Of a DNA stretch of 64,000 nucleotides, positions 26,313 through 40,700 are shown piece by piece (the stretch's first letter is position 1; each line of letters begins with the position of its first letter). Source of the DNA: Pachyseris speciosa (Eukaryota; Cnidaria; Anthozoa; Scleractinia; Pachyseridae); the NCBI GenBank assembly GCA_016490735.1, contig JAEMWC010000120.1, forward strand, positions 1,214,501-1,278,500. The letters are read 5' to 3'. Below the pieces are notes generated by a model. That model was not told where the DNA came from, did not search any database, and saw only the letters and a list, made by a program, of their open reading frames with translations. The position numbers and the translations under genes are program-made.

Positions 26313-29300
26313 TGATTGACTGGCCGGCTGGCTGACTGGCTGCCTGGCTGACTGGCTGACTGGATAACTGGATGACTGGCTGACTGGCTGACTATCCGCC
26401 TGACGGCTGACTGACTGACTGCGCATTGATAATATTTACCTTCTGGATGTGGGATCAAAGTAGGTTCTGCAAAGAAAAGCCAGAAATTCGGATTTTACAC
26501 TTTCCTGTGCAATAGAATCTCTTTGAACTTAAGTATCGGGGTCCTCCTCCCATAAATGATATTGTTAACGTTGGCCACATCCAAACCTTTTCCACGTGGT
26601 CGTTTTACGAAAGGTATAGTATAAAGTAGTAAAAAGTATAGTGTATAGTGATTTGAATGGGAAAATTTGGTATTTTAGAAGAATGGTCGTTCCTGGAAGG
26701 CGGCCGCAAAGGGAGGTTCGACTCTTGCGTATGGTAAGCATTACATCCCTCTACATTATATCATAGAAAAATATAGTGAAACGAAGCGTCTTTGGCAAAA
26801 CGGTCACGACGTCTTACTTGTAAATATGCGTTGCTTGTTGAGTTTTTTGCGGCTTCTTCCCTGGCAAAATAGCGTTGTACTGTTCAATCTCCAAGTACAT
26901 TAGAAGTTGGTTCAGCGCCTGACGTCCTTCCGTGTTTTGAACGTACTGTTTAAAGGCTGACACAGTTCTGCAAGAGACAAAGCCCAATTTCTTATCGCTA
27001 CCGGTGTTCTGCTTGAGGTGCTGTGTTTAGGGAGAAGCTAAGGGGGTTAGTATCTATAGCAACTGTGGAGCTGTGCTACAGTGAGAGCGAAAACGAATGT
27101 TTGCATCCTTCTATCAACTCAGTTGATGACGTAAACTGTTGACCATTGAGAATTTTAAGAGCTGGCAGTGAGTTTGCGATGATCCTCATGACGTTTGAGA
27201 GGTTTCTAGTTCTACAAAACCCACAAAACAGCTGTCCATGGCTGCTGATGCCTGGGCTCACATGCTTTTTTAGGAGATCGAGAGGTAATGCCCGCTACCA
27301 CGAGGCCGCAAGAAGGTCTGCCAAAACATATTGTGAAGCTTGTGGGATGTGGGTTAATGTGAAGCTACACAATGGGCACCATGAATAAGTGGTAGCTGGC
27401 ATTACCCCTTAACTCCAACGAATTAAAAGAGAGTCCAAGTATTAGCAGCCATGGACAGCTGTTTCGGCCTTGTTAGAACTCGTTAGCATGGCATAGCTAA
27501 TACCTGGCTTCAGGTTCCCACATGAATATAACAAGCAATGAAAAAGTGAAGCTTGTGAAAGCGGAACGGTTTCCCATTCAAGGACTCCGAGTGCAGTTAA
27601 AGAAATAAAAAAGTATTTATACGGCAGAAGAGACTTGGAAGATTTAACACTTTCTTTACCCTTTATTCTCTATAACGTCAACAAAATCTGGAATAGCAGG
27701 TTTTACTGGTTCAGCCTGTTTCTTCTTCTCAGAGTCGGATCCCTCTTCGTCAGAATCAACGCCTTTCTTTTTCTTGCTGTCAAATGAGACATTCTTGGTT
27801 CCCTTGCCTTTCTTTCTTGCTTTTGCTTTCGCCTTCTTGGCCTATGATTAAAGGAAATAGTACAATATGCAACCCTTTCTCGTGGTATACCGTGGAATAT
27901 CCCACGAGTCACTTGTATTTTCTTTGCATACACACTCGCCTAAAGGCTCGTGTGTATACCAAGAAAATACAAGTGACTCGTGGGATATTCCACGGTATAC
28001 CACGAGAAAGGGTTGCATAACTAGTATGTACATAGTGGTACGAATATCTGGCTACAGGCAAAACCTTAAAGGAAACATAACGAAGGAAGGAAAACCCTGG
28101 CAAACGAGGACACATTGTTGCGGACACATTGTTGCTCATGATGTTTCTTGGTTGAGCAAACGAGCGGGACTCAAAACAAATGTTGTGATTCCATGCTGCG
28201 CAAACTAGGAAACACTTGTTGCAGACACAAATTTTGTGTCCGCAACAAATGTTGCGCGCGCGGGCAAACAGGGAAGCATTTGTGTCCTCGACAATACGTC
28301 CTCGTTAGCCAGGGCCTTTAGGTTCACCTATCAGAACGCTGAGAAGAAGGGGGGGAACTTGCGATGAACGGCATCCCTTACGGGGAAGGAAGTATTCCGT
28401 TACCCGTTGGGGAAACCTGGAGATCAAATTTAACATCCAACTCAAGGGATTCGGATATGTGTTTTATGGGTTGTGGAGACAAGTAAGCAGTGATTGGTGA
28501 TTTCGATCAGCAGTTTACCTTTGCTGGGTGTGGAACTATCGGTCTTGTTGGTGAATCTGTTCTTGGTGATGATCGACTGGCGTCAATTTCCTCAGCCATT
28601 GCTAGTGACGTGTACAGCCTCCTCTGTCGCTGAGATGGAGTGGAACCAGGATGCCTGAAACAGCAAAATGCCATCAGACTATGAACAACAAGAGGCCATA
28701 ATGGCCCTCACTCGGCCTTCCAAGAGGCGATCAGAATTTCTTTCAATATCTTATTTTAAATATATAGCATCCGTATTTTGATCATGTACAGATAAATGTA
28801 CAAATATCAAGAAATTGAGATATTGTAGAAACATAGTAAATAATCGTCCTGTCAGAGTCTCAGGGATATCACGTACTTGAGTTATTCACACGCTAAAACC
28901 CAATTTCTTAATTTTAGGACAAAATTTTTTTTTTCTCATTTTTAAGGTCTTAATATCAGAAAATTTTCCTAATTTTAGTTAATTTCTTTGAAAATAAGAA
29001 AAAGACCAGAACTTCTCTTGTTTTAAGATTTTTTCTTGATTTCCAATTAAATAACCTTGAGTTCTTAATATAAGACATTTGATTCAGAATCTTGAGAATG
29101 CGTCCGCTCCCACACTGACTTCTGATTATACAATGCAAGCAATGTGTTTCAAGAGTTGGTGACTGCTGACGGCGTATCAGCGTTAGACGAACTGCAGCGG
29201 TAAAGGAAAATACAGAGCCAACAAGCAGACATGGAAGACATTCTGTTGTTTACAGACCTTACCCTACAAAACCTGTGCATATCATTTTTAACGTTGTGAA

Positions 29301-32300
29301 AAAAAATTATCACAGCCGGCCGTTTTCCGCCCTTCGTTCAGTTTCTTGCTTGCAAGAATATTTTCACGTCAAGCTTGCAACATGTTTTCTGGAATAAATT
29401 AGATTAACGCACTAATGATGGGCGTATCAGCGTTAGACGAACTGCAGCGGCAAAGGAAAATACAGAGCCAACAAGCAGACATGGAAGACATTCTGTTGTT
29501 TACAGAGCTTACCCTACAAAACCTGTGCATATCATTTTTCACGCTGTGAAAAAATTATCACAGCCGGCCGTTTTCCGCTCTCAAGTTCAAGTTCAAGTTT
29601 ATTAAAATGAACAACATAATACAAAACAGCGCTAACCCGAAAATAGCTAAGGCTAATCTAGGCGGGTAGCGGGTAGGACTGTTTAAAGAGTAAGTATAAT
29701 AATTGTGAGTATGGGATAAGTGATGAGATAAAATAAATATACAAGCACGTTGAATAAATAAATAAATAAATATATAGAATAAATAAACAAATAAGTAAAT
29801 AAATAAGTAAATAAATAGACAAGACATCAATTGCAGTTAGATAAAGCTACTTTGAGTAATTATTTTGAAATTTTTTTATTAGGAAAGGTGTGCCAACATA
29901 ATCGTCCTCTTCCATTAAGACTTGTAAGAGTCGATTTTGTAGATTTTTCTTAAATACAAACTTCGATAATCTACGTAATTCTTGGCGGATGCTATTCCAT
30001 ATTTTGGCCCCTAGTCTTGAAAAAGATTTTGATAGATGGTTACATCTTGAATATTTTATATGATAATTGCCTACTAAAGAAAACCTTGTATTGTAATTAT
30101 GCAACTCATTTGAACAATTAAAAAGATTAGAAATATTACATGGGGTTCGCTTATTGAAAACATCGTGCATTAGTATTGAAACAGGGATAGTGTTAGAGGA
30201 GACAAAAAGAGGAATGGCGTGTGACCTATAAGATTTAAAGTATATGAGGCGAAGTGCACGCTTTTGTAAGACCTTCGTTCAGTTTCTTGCTTGCAAAAAT
30301 ATTTTCACGTCAAGTTTGCAACATGTTTTCAGGAATAAATTAGATTAACACATTGATGTCTCAAGGGAACATCAAGATCAAATTCCAACACGTGCTCGTC
30401 ACGTAATTTGAAGCGGTTTATCTTACTCCCGGTGCACTTTCGGACTTGAAGCAAGAAGAAATGATTGAATTTACCTGCTGTCCAGAGCCTGTGCGGCTTC
30501 GCAGTCGGTGGTTCCTTACTAAATCGCAAGCTCTCAAAGCTAACTTTTAATAACACGGAATGCTATTGGCACAATAAGCTTAAAGCACATCAGAAGACTC
30601 ATTGAACCACTCAAACTTACAGAGTTTAGTATGAGGCCCGGAAAAATCTGCAGTTTAGTTTGGCTATGTTAAAACCATTCGCCTCGCTGTTGAACCTACA
30701 AACATTAGTATACACAGTTCTCTTAACATATTAGTTGTTCAAACCTCAAGAACACAAAGTCAATCGACGTTTTAGTGTGCGTGATATTTTCCGTAACAGC
30801 ATTCTTGTTATTGTGTAATCTCGTTTCCAGAGTTCCATTTTTAGTTAGCGCTTGCGCAGAAACGCCGGAAGTGAGCTTTGTGGATGAAACTCGACGACGA
30901 CGACGACGAAGAAGAAAAACAGTCGACATTTTAAACCTCGGACTTCTTCCGGCGGAAGTCCGAGTAATAATTCTTCTCCCTTGGAAATAATATTTCAGTG
31001 ATAGAACAAATCTAAGATCAAAGGTCTGCTTACTTCCCATATCTCACGGTATGGAGGTGTCATGAAATTCAATTCGGTCACGTGACAACATGTGACCCAT
31101 AGTCAACCACTTGTTGTCGCGTGACCAAATTGAAGGTCAGGCGACCACAGCTGAACAACGTTTAAGGGAACGGATGGTGTTATAACATTAATACCTCAAA
31201 TTGCTCCAAACCTCTCAAAGAATCCAGATAAATATGTAAAATAGTATAGATCGCAACCATTTTCCCGAAAATTGACTTCAAATTTCTCGCTATTAGCCTT
31301 GCTCAGAGTTCACCGGTGGCCGCCATCTTGGAATGCTCCCCGTTGACGATTTTTTCAACATATTTGTAATGTTTCTTTGGGTGAAAACACGCTAAATTGT
31401 ACTACTGTACTCGTACTGCTGTAATTACATCACAGAAAGCAAGAAAAAACCATGCGACAAGTCTACATAAATTTCCAAAAGATGAAAAACTGAAAGAAAG
31501 ATGTATCAAGGCTACTTTTTTCACGTAGTATCAGCCTTGCTTCTGTAATAGTCTATTTTAAAATATTAACTTTTCAGTTTTCAGGTATATATTTTTTTCA
31601 TATTTATATTGATTTCATTCACCAATGAATTGTGCCATACAGTGATTATTCTTTCGGAGACTAAGCTCAATCGGTAGCAATGACAAAAACGTTCAACAAC
31701 AGCACTGAGTGGAAAGTAAAAGACCTAAAAACATGGTATAAAGGGTGTCAAGATGTTTTTATCAGATCCCCTAAACGCTGTGCTTTAAGAACAACAAATA
31801 CAATTCCGATAAATACCCATTTATTTGGATAAAAATTTCCTTCGGTCACCTTTCCGAGACTTTTTAATTTCAAACAGCACACACATGCCATTTCCAGTGG
31901 GCATTTCTGAACACCTCACGTAGAGTTAAGCAGGGCTTCCTTCCATTTCCAATAGTATAAATTCATTTTCCTTCGCCGTTGTCATTTCCCGGTTGCTCTT
32001 CCTTAGAAGAATGTTCTGGCTCCAGGACAAAAGGCTGCATTTGCGCAATGAAAACAGCAAAACAACAACTGAACTGGAGGAAAGGAGCTGTGAAACATCA
32101 TCAATCCCATATGTTATTGCGCATTCCAAGATGGCCGCCACCGGTGAACTCTGAGCAAGGCTAAAAGCGCGAAATTTGAAGTCAATTTTCGGGAAAACGG
32201 TTGCGATCTATAAGATTTTACATATTTATCTGGATTCTGTGAGAGGTTTGTAGTAATTTGAGGTATCAATGTTAAAACGCCACTGATTCCCTTTAACCGA

Positions 32301-35300
32301 TACTGCATACGTGTCGCATTATTCGTAAGATTGTCTTCCTACTAAACTTGAAATTTTTCATAAAAAGACAGCACAATCCAATGCTGTCGTACACCAAATC
32401 ACATGAATGATGACGAACCATTACAAACTGCTTCCAGATAAATTTTAGTAAAATCCCAAAGCTAAGTGCATTCCCTTCGTTTTATTATTATGACAACAAG
32501 GCTAGAAATTAAATATGTGACTGATCATCGCAGTTGTGAACAGTACTTAAGCAGTAGTGAAAATAAAACCTGAATATAATTCAGGCTTGTACGGGATTTG
32601 AACCCAAGACCTCTGCGATACCGGCGCAGTGCTCTACCAACTGAGCTAACAAGCCATCTGGAAGCTGGCTGCTTGGTTGGTTTGTAATAGACCTTTTTAG
32701 CTTGTAGATTTTGTTTTCCCAATGGAGACCATGTGATCTTCCCAAGGGGATTTACCTTTTCTCTTTTCATAAATTATGCGTACATATGCACGTGAATAAG
32801 GCGAAATTTTAAAGAAACAGTTCTCTAGGGTAACATCACGTGGTCTACATTGGGAAAACAAAATCTACAAGCTAAAAAGGACCATATACCCATAAGTGAT
32901 TCATATATGAGAATGAATATATGGAAATCATATATTTGAACTGCGGATTAATGATTAAATATGTGACTGATCATCGCAGTTATGAACACTACTTAAGCAG
33001 TAGTGAAAATAAAGCCTGAATAAAATTCAGGCTTGTACGGGATTCGAACCCAAGACTTCTGCGATACCGGTGCAGTGCCCTACCAACTGAGCTAACAAGC
33101 CATCTGGGAGCTGGCCGCTTGGTTGGTTCGTAATATACCCCTGAGTGATTAATACATGAGAATGAATATATGAAAATCATATATTTAAACTGCGGATTAA
33201 TGATTTGGTAGAGCACTGCACCGGTATCTATAAGGTCGTGGGTTCGAATCCCGTACAAGCCTGAATTTTATTCAGGCTTTATTTTCACTAACTGCTTAAG
33301 TAGTGTTCATAACTGCGATGATCAGTCACATATTTAATCATTAATCCGCAGTTCAAATATATGATTTTCATGTATTCATTCTCATAAGGCTAGAAATGTT
33401 CAAAGTCAGCATGGACACTCTGTTCCCCTTTTAAACTGAACTTGAAAGTGCACAAAGCACTATCCTGTCATAGTGTTGTTGGTAGCGCTATGGTGCCATA
33501 GTGTTATTCGCTTTCAACCTACCGTTGGACACTTTAAACATCTTGCCACATAATACGTAAAAATTAACACCTAAGAACCTAAGAATCTTTTTGGCAACGC
33601 TTAAAAGAGTTTATTGCAAGCATAGCGGAAGCCCGACTTATCATTACCTTTTTACCCAACGTCCTGAGGTGGGCGAGTAATAGCGAATCTTTTCATCCTT
33701 TTCACTTGTTACAATGGACACGCGATCCGAGCTGTCGTTGAGGGACCTGGAGACCAAAAAAAAAACAAGTTAAAAATTCTATCAACAACAACAGTGACTT
33801 TATTATTATATTTGTAAAAAAGCCCGCAGTTAGCATAGCTATTCTAGGGGGCTACGTAAACTGACATTTGTTAATAGTAAGCTCAAACACGCACGCACAC
33901 ACAAAAGAGAAAAAAAAAAAATAGTAGCAACGTTGAAAGTTATAAAAACAGAAGGGTTAGGTTTTTCTTGAGGATTAGGGACAGAATTGACGTCTAGGAG
34001 CTGGGTTACGATTAAAGTCTACGTTTAGGATTAGGGTTACAACAAGGAAAGCATTAGGGTTAGGATTAGGATTAGGTTACGGGCTATTGCTGACTGCGCA
34101 TCAAGGAAAAACGGCAACCAATATTATAAAAGATCATCGCTGTTTTAGTTTCCTCTTCCTGCCAAAAGTGTTTCCCTTAATAAAATTTAAAATGCGCCAG
34201 TTTTCAGATGTTCGCCGTTTCTCAATTGTGCATAGGACTCACTGTACATACTTCAGAAAAGTCTCTTCTTGGTGTCGCTTGAAAGCTTCCCACGAAGGTT
34301 CCAGTCTTTTGGTTGCATGATCCTGCAAACCGAAAATACGATTGTATAGGATTAAACGGAAGGCAAACAAAAAACTGTAAAGTGATTATTTAATCATTTG
34401 TAGTTATTGAATTAATTACAAATAGTGAGTAAGACATTGCTGATTTAAAATAATTATCTTGATTAGGACTGATACCGTGTCGCATTAATATCTTTGGACA
34501 TTTTGCTTGGGAAGTTTTGTCGTGTTGAATTTCAGTTTGCAAATGTAATTCTTTTTATTCTCTGACAAAGACTTTTATGCATTGCCATTTTTTTCTTGTT
34601 TTGTTTGTCAAGCTCCTGTTGGGGCAAAAAAAAAATTGGATTTTGAAAGGCACTGCCATGAGTGAAAAAAAAGGATGCGCTAGAAACTGCTTAAGGCACC
34701 TCCCCTACAAGTGAGGAGAAAGGGCAGCAACTAGTTTCATGTGCTTACTTGAGCCGGTTTGAAAAACGCCAGCGGTAAATCGTTGGTGGAGTGGAGACTG
34801 CGCTCTAATTTCAGCCTTTCTGAAGGCACAAACCCAATGCTCATGTCACAATCTAAAAATCAAAAGCACAAGAAATAAGATGGAAAGCAGTCACATATAT
34901 AGGTCTAAAAGGACACATGCTGTTTATTGAACAATGGGTAATGAGCTAGTCTTGAGTTGAACAGCCTTAAACATGTACGGATTTCAGAGGCCTGTTTCCG
35001 CTTCTGTCCAACAATCGTCATTCAGATCCTTGCAGTATGCAGGACGTTTGTCACATGGACCTGGTTTAATGGCCTAAGCTCCCACAAGTCTCTCGTAGCT
35101 AAGTGGTAGAGCATCCGAACCAGTAATCGGAAGACCATAGGTTAGACTTCTGTTGGCTGAAAGGTCTCTGAATTCTTTATTCCGAGTTTGCGTGTTACAG
35201 TATTGAATAAATCCCATCCTTCATGGTATACTACTGTTAACACACGTTGAACAGCTTTTGCAAGATAAGCTGACCAACTAATATACAGTGTACTGATTAC

Positions 35301-37701
35301 GGCGTGTCACTGGCGGCTTCAGAAACAGTTTGCATCAGCTCCATCGTCTCCTCTTCCACAACAAAATCAGTGGCTGGTCAAAGGAGATATTGTTAAACTC
35401 TTAGTGGCCGGCAAATAATCTAAAACAACGCATCGCGATCCACAAGCTTCTTAATAAAACAAATTAAAACAAAAAAAACCACTGTATTTTTACCATTTGC
35501 AATGTACTTGTTAAATATCGCCCAGGCATTAACCAGTCGGAGGTATCGGTCGCCCGATCTCTTCTCAGCCGCGTTGAAATCGGTCACATCCAACCAGAAG
35601 AGAAGACAGAAAAGCAAAGTTCTGTCGTCCTTGGAATTACTGTAAATAACACCAAAACACAAAAAGTTGTTCACACTTTTGACTTTAAAAAAAAACACTA
35701 CTTTTGGATTTCTTAACTGACCCTTCCCGTACCCTCAGTCCTACCGGGGAATCTGCACACATTGCGTGCCTTTATATTTATTTATTTTTATTTATTTATT
35801 TATTTTACCGGTACTCCTTCGTAGACGTCTTTGGGCTCGTCACACGTTCCTTGCCCACGAACGTCTGCACTGAACTGCCACTTCCGTTCGTCGACGGTTA
35901 GCCTTTGTTTTGAAGAAACCAATAACGAGCTGTGTAAGAATGGAAATCGACACCCGATTCACGTGCATCATCTGTGAAAATAATCCAGGGGTCGAAGTCC
36001 TACTTTCCATAAATTGGAAAACGAACTATGATTGGCTAACCGCCGCGAACGGAAGTGGTAGTTCAGTTCAGCAGACGTTCGTGAGCAAGGAACGCGTGAC
36101 GAGCCCAAAGACGTCTGCGAAGGAGGCTACGCCTACCCTTCGGGGCCGAAGACTAATGGAGTGGGGTCAGCTAGTACAAAACAAAACACACACACGAGAA
36201 AAAAAAAATACAAGTTTCTAGTTTACAGGACTGTGAGAGAAAAAGGAAATTGCCTGCTTGAATTTAGTTAGGTTAGGTTAGGTTAGGTTAGGTTAGGTCA
36301 ACAGCATGTAGCCGACGTGATCAAGTGATTGAAGCAACCTGCACGCTGACTATAATGCCCCTCTTTAATAATGTTGTTGTATAAAAGCTGTGCTATACCC
36401 GTTGTCTGGAGGAACTTAGGGAAAAAAAAACATAATCACTTGAGTACCAAGCACCAATGCCTGCGTAAAATCAACAACACGGTTCACAGGCAAACGAATA
36501 TTTTGCAGTTTATTTCAGCAGGTCTCTCCTCAAGATCCAACGAATAAAAACTTCACATGAAAGCAAAGTGTGACGAGAGCTTTTGCTACCGGTGTTTGGG
36601 CGAGGAAGGATCTACACCGGTGTGACGAGTGTTTTTTTTACCAGTGAGACGAACGTTTTTCACCAGTGTGGCGAGGAGTTTTTGCTTGTACCGGGGAGAT
36701 TTGTTGTCCTCGGAGACAACTTCGTGTGCTAACTGCGAACTTCTATAACGAGGGGGAAAATTAACTCTTGAGCAACTCACTAGCGGGCGAGGGGACCCGC
36801 AAGGGGAAGCTCGTCACAACTTCTGTACCAGGGATCTGACTAACCGGACTCGTCGAACAACAGAGGAAACACGATCTTCAACAGGAGAGGTTTATTCTGA
36901 CTCAAGTCGTAACCGACAGTGTAACCATCATATAGCGTAGATGTACCCTCTATGAAAGCCTCTCCTGATGTAACCCACTTCTGATGTAACCGATTTTACA
37001 AGCTCAACTAGGTCACTTATATATTGTACAAGAGTTCTTTGATTGTACAGATTCCTTTTGTCTTCAAGGTACAGTGTGGCAACCGTCAGGTGGTAGAAAC
37101 AAAAGATCTAAATTAACATTTAAATTATATGTGAACAGCTTACGAGCGAGATTACATATCGTTAACGAAACGTATTCCTATTGGAAGAAACCGAATTAAC
37201 TTTAAATTGCGGCAGAAACTAAATTACGTTTTTACACCGCGAGACGAACTAAATTAACATTTTAAATTTAAAGTATACATTGCGGAAGAAACTAAATTAC
37301 CTTTAATACCGTGGAAGGAAATGATGAATAGGCTCCATTAATGAGCAAAGACAGGTGAACTTGGAACAAAAGATTTGCTGAGTTGGCTTTGCATGCAAAA
37401 GTAGTTAACTTATTAAATATTGTGTGAATGATATATGAAATGAATCATATATGAACTGCGGAAATGAAATTAAATGAAGAATGATCCTCGCAGTTGTGAA
37501 CGCAATTTATGCAATTGCGAAAAGAAGCCTGAAAAAAAAAATTCAGGACTTCAACGGGGTTTGAACCCGTGATCTCGCGATTACCGGTGCGATGCTCTAA
37601 CCAACTGAGCTATGATATATGAAATGAATCATATATGATTCATTTCATATATCATTCACACTCATTTCTTTCACGGGATCATATGAACCCACAATTGACC
37701 T

Positions 37702-37742
<41 letters not shown>

Positions 37743-40700
37743 ATCGCACCGGTAATCGCGAGGTCACGGTTCAAACCCCGTTGAAGTCCTGAATTTTTTT
37801 CAGGCTTCTTTTCGCAATTGCATAAATTGCGTTCACAACTGCGAGGATCATTCTTCATTTGATTATCAAATATTCTTTTCCAGAAATTCAAGTAATTGAA
37901 AAGTGCTAAAACAGGTGCACGGAACTAACGGAGCTAAAAGAATTGAGAATATTTTCTCTACCACTTTATGCCAAGAATAAAGCTAATGAAATAACTGATA
38001 AAATCCTCGTAACAAAGGAATACGAATATGACTTCAACGGTTCACTTACTTCTCCAGGTAACGTTTGAAAGGACAGCCGGCTTCCTTTTCGCCACGGAGA
38101 GCGGAGGTAAACCCCTCTTCGTTCCTAAAAGAAATAAATCGAAGCCACATTACGAAGACACAAAGAAGGAAGCAGCAAGGAAAATTGGTCATCTAAAGGA
38201 ACAGTTTCATAACTCACCGTATGCGTGCTTCATGCAGGAATACAACAATCAAAAACGAGAAAACAACTCTCATGTGTGTCCAGAATACGTCAGGCACAAA
38301 AAATGCGATGGTTATCGAAGCGAAAAAGATATTCTTATGAAAAGAAATGGTACATGAAGACGGCATTATATTGAAAACTGACACCTCTAATACCACGTGT
38401 TCGCAACAGGCCGTGGAATTTTCTTAGGAAACTTCCCACAAGAGTAAGAATGAACAATGGGCTAACGCCATAACTTGCACATGCGCCAAACCACGAAACC
38501 ACCCCTTTAACTATTTATGGACTGTTTTCACACGACGTCACGGCGGCCGTGTTGGTGTCCCAAAACAAAGAAACGGCGGCCACGTTGGTGTCCCAAACTA
38601 TAGTTCAATTCCGGGTAATTGAACTCTATTTTTATGCAAATACTTTCTTTCGTTTCAGTAAACCAGTATGGCCGGCCGGTAGTCACGTGAATGAAAATGC
38701 CCTATAATCAATTCCCCCATGATACTCACACTTCCGGTATTCGGCTCAGTCTTCTCCGCGCGGATTTGTTTCTATTTTCTTTGATCATGATGTCACGGTC
38801 CCACTGGCGTGACCGAACAACCTCTCGGCACCATTCTCCCAGCGGCGGCAAGGAGTGAGCAAAGGAAAGCGTGGGAAAGAAACTCAACCCTGATGGCGGT
38901 CGATTGAGGTCATTAAACCCCATGTACTGATCACTAGGGAAACACAAACAGAAAATTTTAGTAATGACTAAGCGAACAAAAGATGCTCCTTACATGGGAA
39001 ATCGAAGCGTCCAACATGGCGTCCAACGGTGAGTGGAAGTGATAGGTGAAAATCGGTATTGCAAATGTTATTATCGAGAAGTTTTTTTTCGCTTTCTACA
39101 TCCCATAGAGCTTATAGAAGTCTTATTCGGGATAAAAGGATTTCAGGCGAAGTTCTAGCAAGTTTTATCGTCAATATTTTGGTTGTTTACAACGCTGTAC
39201 GCCATCAGCGGTGTTTAATTTCGCTCCGTAAAAATTTATTATTTTTAGTATTCCTCGGAAAGAACAATATTGTTGGATTGTAAAGGGCTAAAGAAGGTGT
39301 GCTCTATTAAAAGAGATGACAGAAATAAAGTCTCGTTGGTCGAACGCGTTTTTCAAAAACATCCACGGACAGAGTCCAATCAGCAATTGAAGTTTGATTC
39401 GAATATTTCAAAAATGATTATATTATTTGAAACGACTAACGCGTTCAACGTTCAAATAATCAACTCATTAATGTAATCTAGGGGTGTACGTTTGACCTGA
39501 CTCGACTGTAAGTTACAGTTAACTTCAGAATCGTTTTGAGTAAACCTCTTTAGTAGAAACCATTTAGATTAATGTACCGAACTTTTTTTTTGTGCTGTTA
39601 CTGATAGGCCTCCTCGGAACATTTTTTTTTTACTTACCCAAAGTCACTGTTTCTCTCCACATGAACAAGAAATCTTGGGATCCAATAAGAGCGTAATCTC
39701 CGTAGCATGTCATACTGGGTCCTCGCAAACAAGTCCTGTGTTAGGCCCTCATAATATCGCGCCCTTTCAATCTGTTCCTGTGCACAAAAGAAAGAGGAAT
39801 TTTTAATTGAATGTCCAAAGTAATTCCTGTCTGCTTTGGGTTTGGTTTACTAGACAGTGATTCGCTGGCAAAACTTCCACCACTTTCTTAACCAACAGAT
39901 AGCTTAGACTCAATATGCAACGGTAAAAGGCGGAAAGACGCTACGTTACATACTCTAGTAGTAATACCCAAAGCGGTTTTATAAAAAGGTTCGATTACCA
40001 GTATCTGCCCAGGAAAAACGAATCCTAGGGTGTGGTGAATGCTAGGCTTCGTTACAAGCGTCAACTATTGAAGGTTTCAACTCTTATCTCACGATAGCTA
40101 TTTGAGGCCACTCCTGAAAGCTATAATTAGAAGGTTACATATTTTGCTTAACTGCAAGTAGAGTCATGATTTGTAGAAAAGGGTGAGGCATCCCTACACA
40201 ACTGCCAAAGAGTACCATCCGACCCTCGGGGCAGCCCTACAGAATGTCAAAGAGTACCACCCGACCCTCGGGACATCCCCACAGAATGCCAAAGAGTACC
40301 ACCCGACCCTCGGGACGTCCTTACAGAACCATCTTTTAGCTAATTGTCAGTCTGGTTTCAGATCACTTCATGGTACACTAACAGCTCTGCTTGAAGCTAC
40401 AAACACCTGGTCTGTCAATATAGATAACGGTTTTATCAATGGAGTAATTTTCATTGATTTAAAAAAAGCGTTCGACACCATAGACCATATGATCCTTTTA
40501 AGCAAGTTAGCTTATTACGGAGTTGAACATGACGCCTTGAAGTGGTTTGACTCTTATCTCAGTGATCGCCATCAAAAGTGTTTAGTTAATGGTGAGCTAT
40601 CTGGTGCACTTACTGTCACCTGTGGAGTCCCCCAGGGAAGTCTTATTGGTCCACTTCTTTTCTTGATATACATTAATGACTTGCCAAACTGTCTGACTAA

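Noticed and set aside
26136..26458. Ser-Val-Gln repeat proteins on the minus strand
   Set aside because: They are translations of the TGAC/GGCT array. Only the 27-nt exon at its edge is kept.
32584..32655. Functional tRNA-Thr (GGT) gene on the minus strand
   Set aside because: Position 33 is C instead of U, and the same unit recurs inside repeated SINE-like sequence, so it is a tRNA-derived repeat.
37718..37789. Functional tRNA gene on the plus strand
   Set aside because: The anticodon stem closes a 10-nt loop and the unit is one arm of an inverted repeat.
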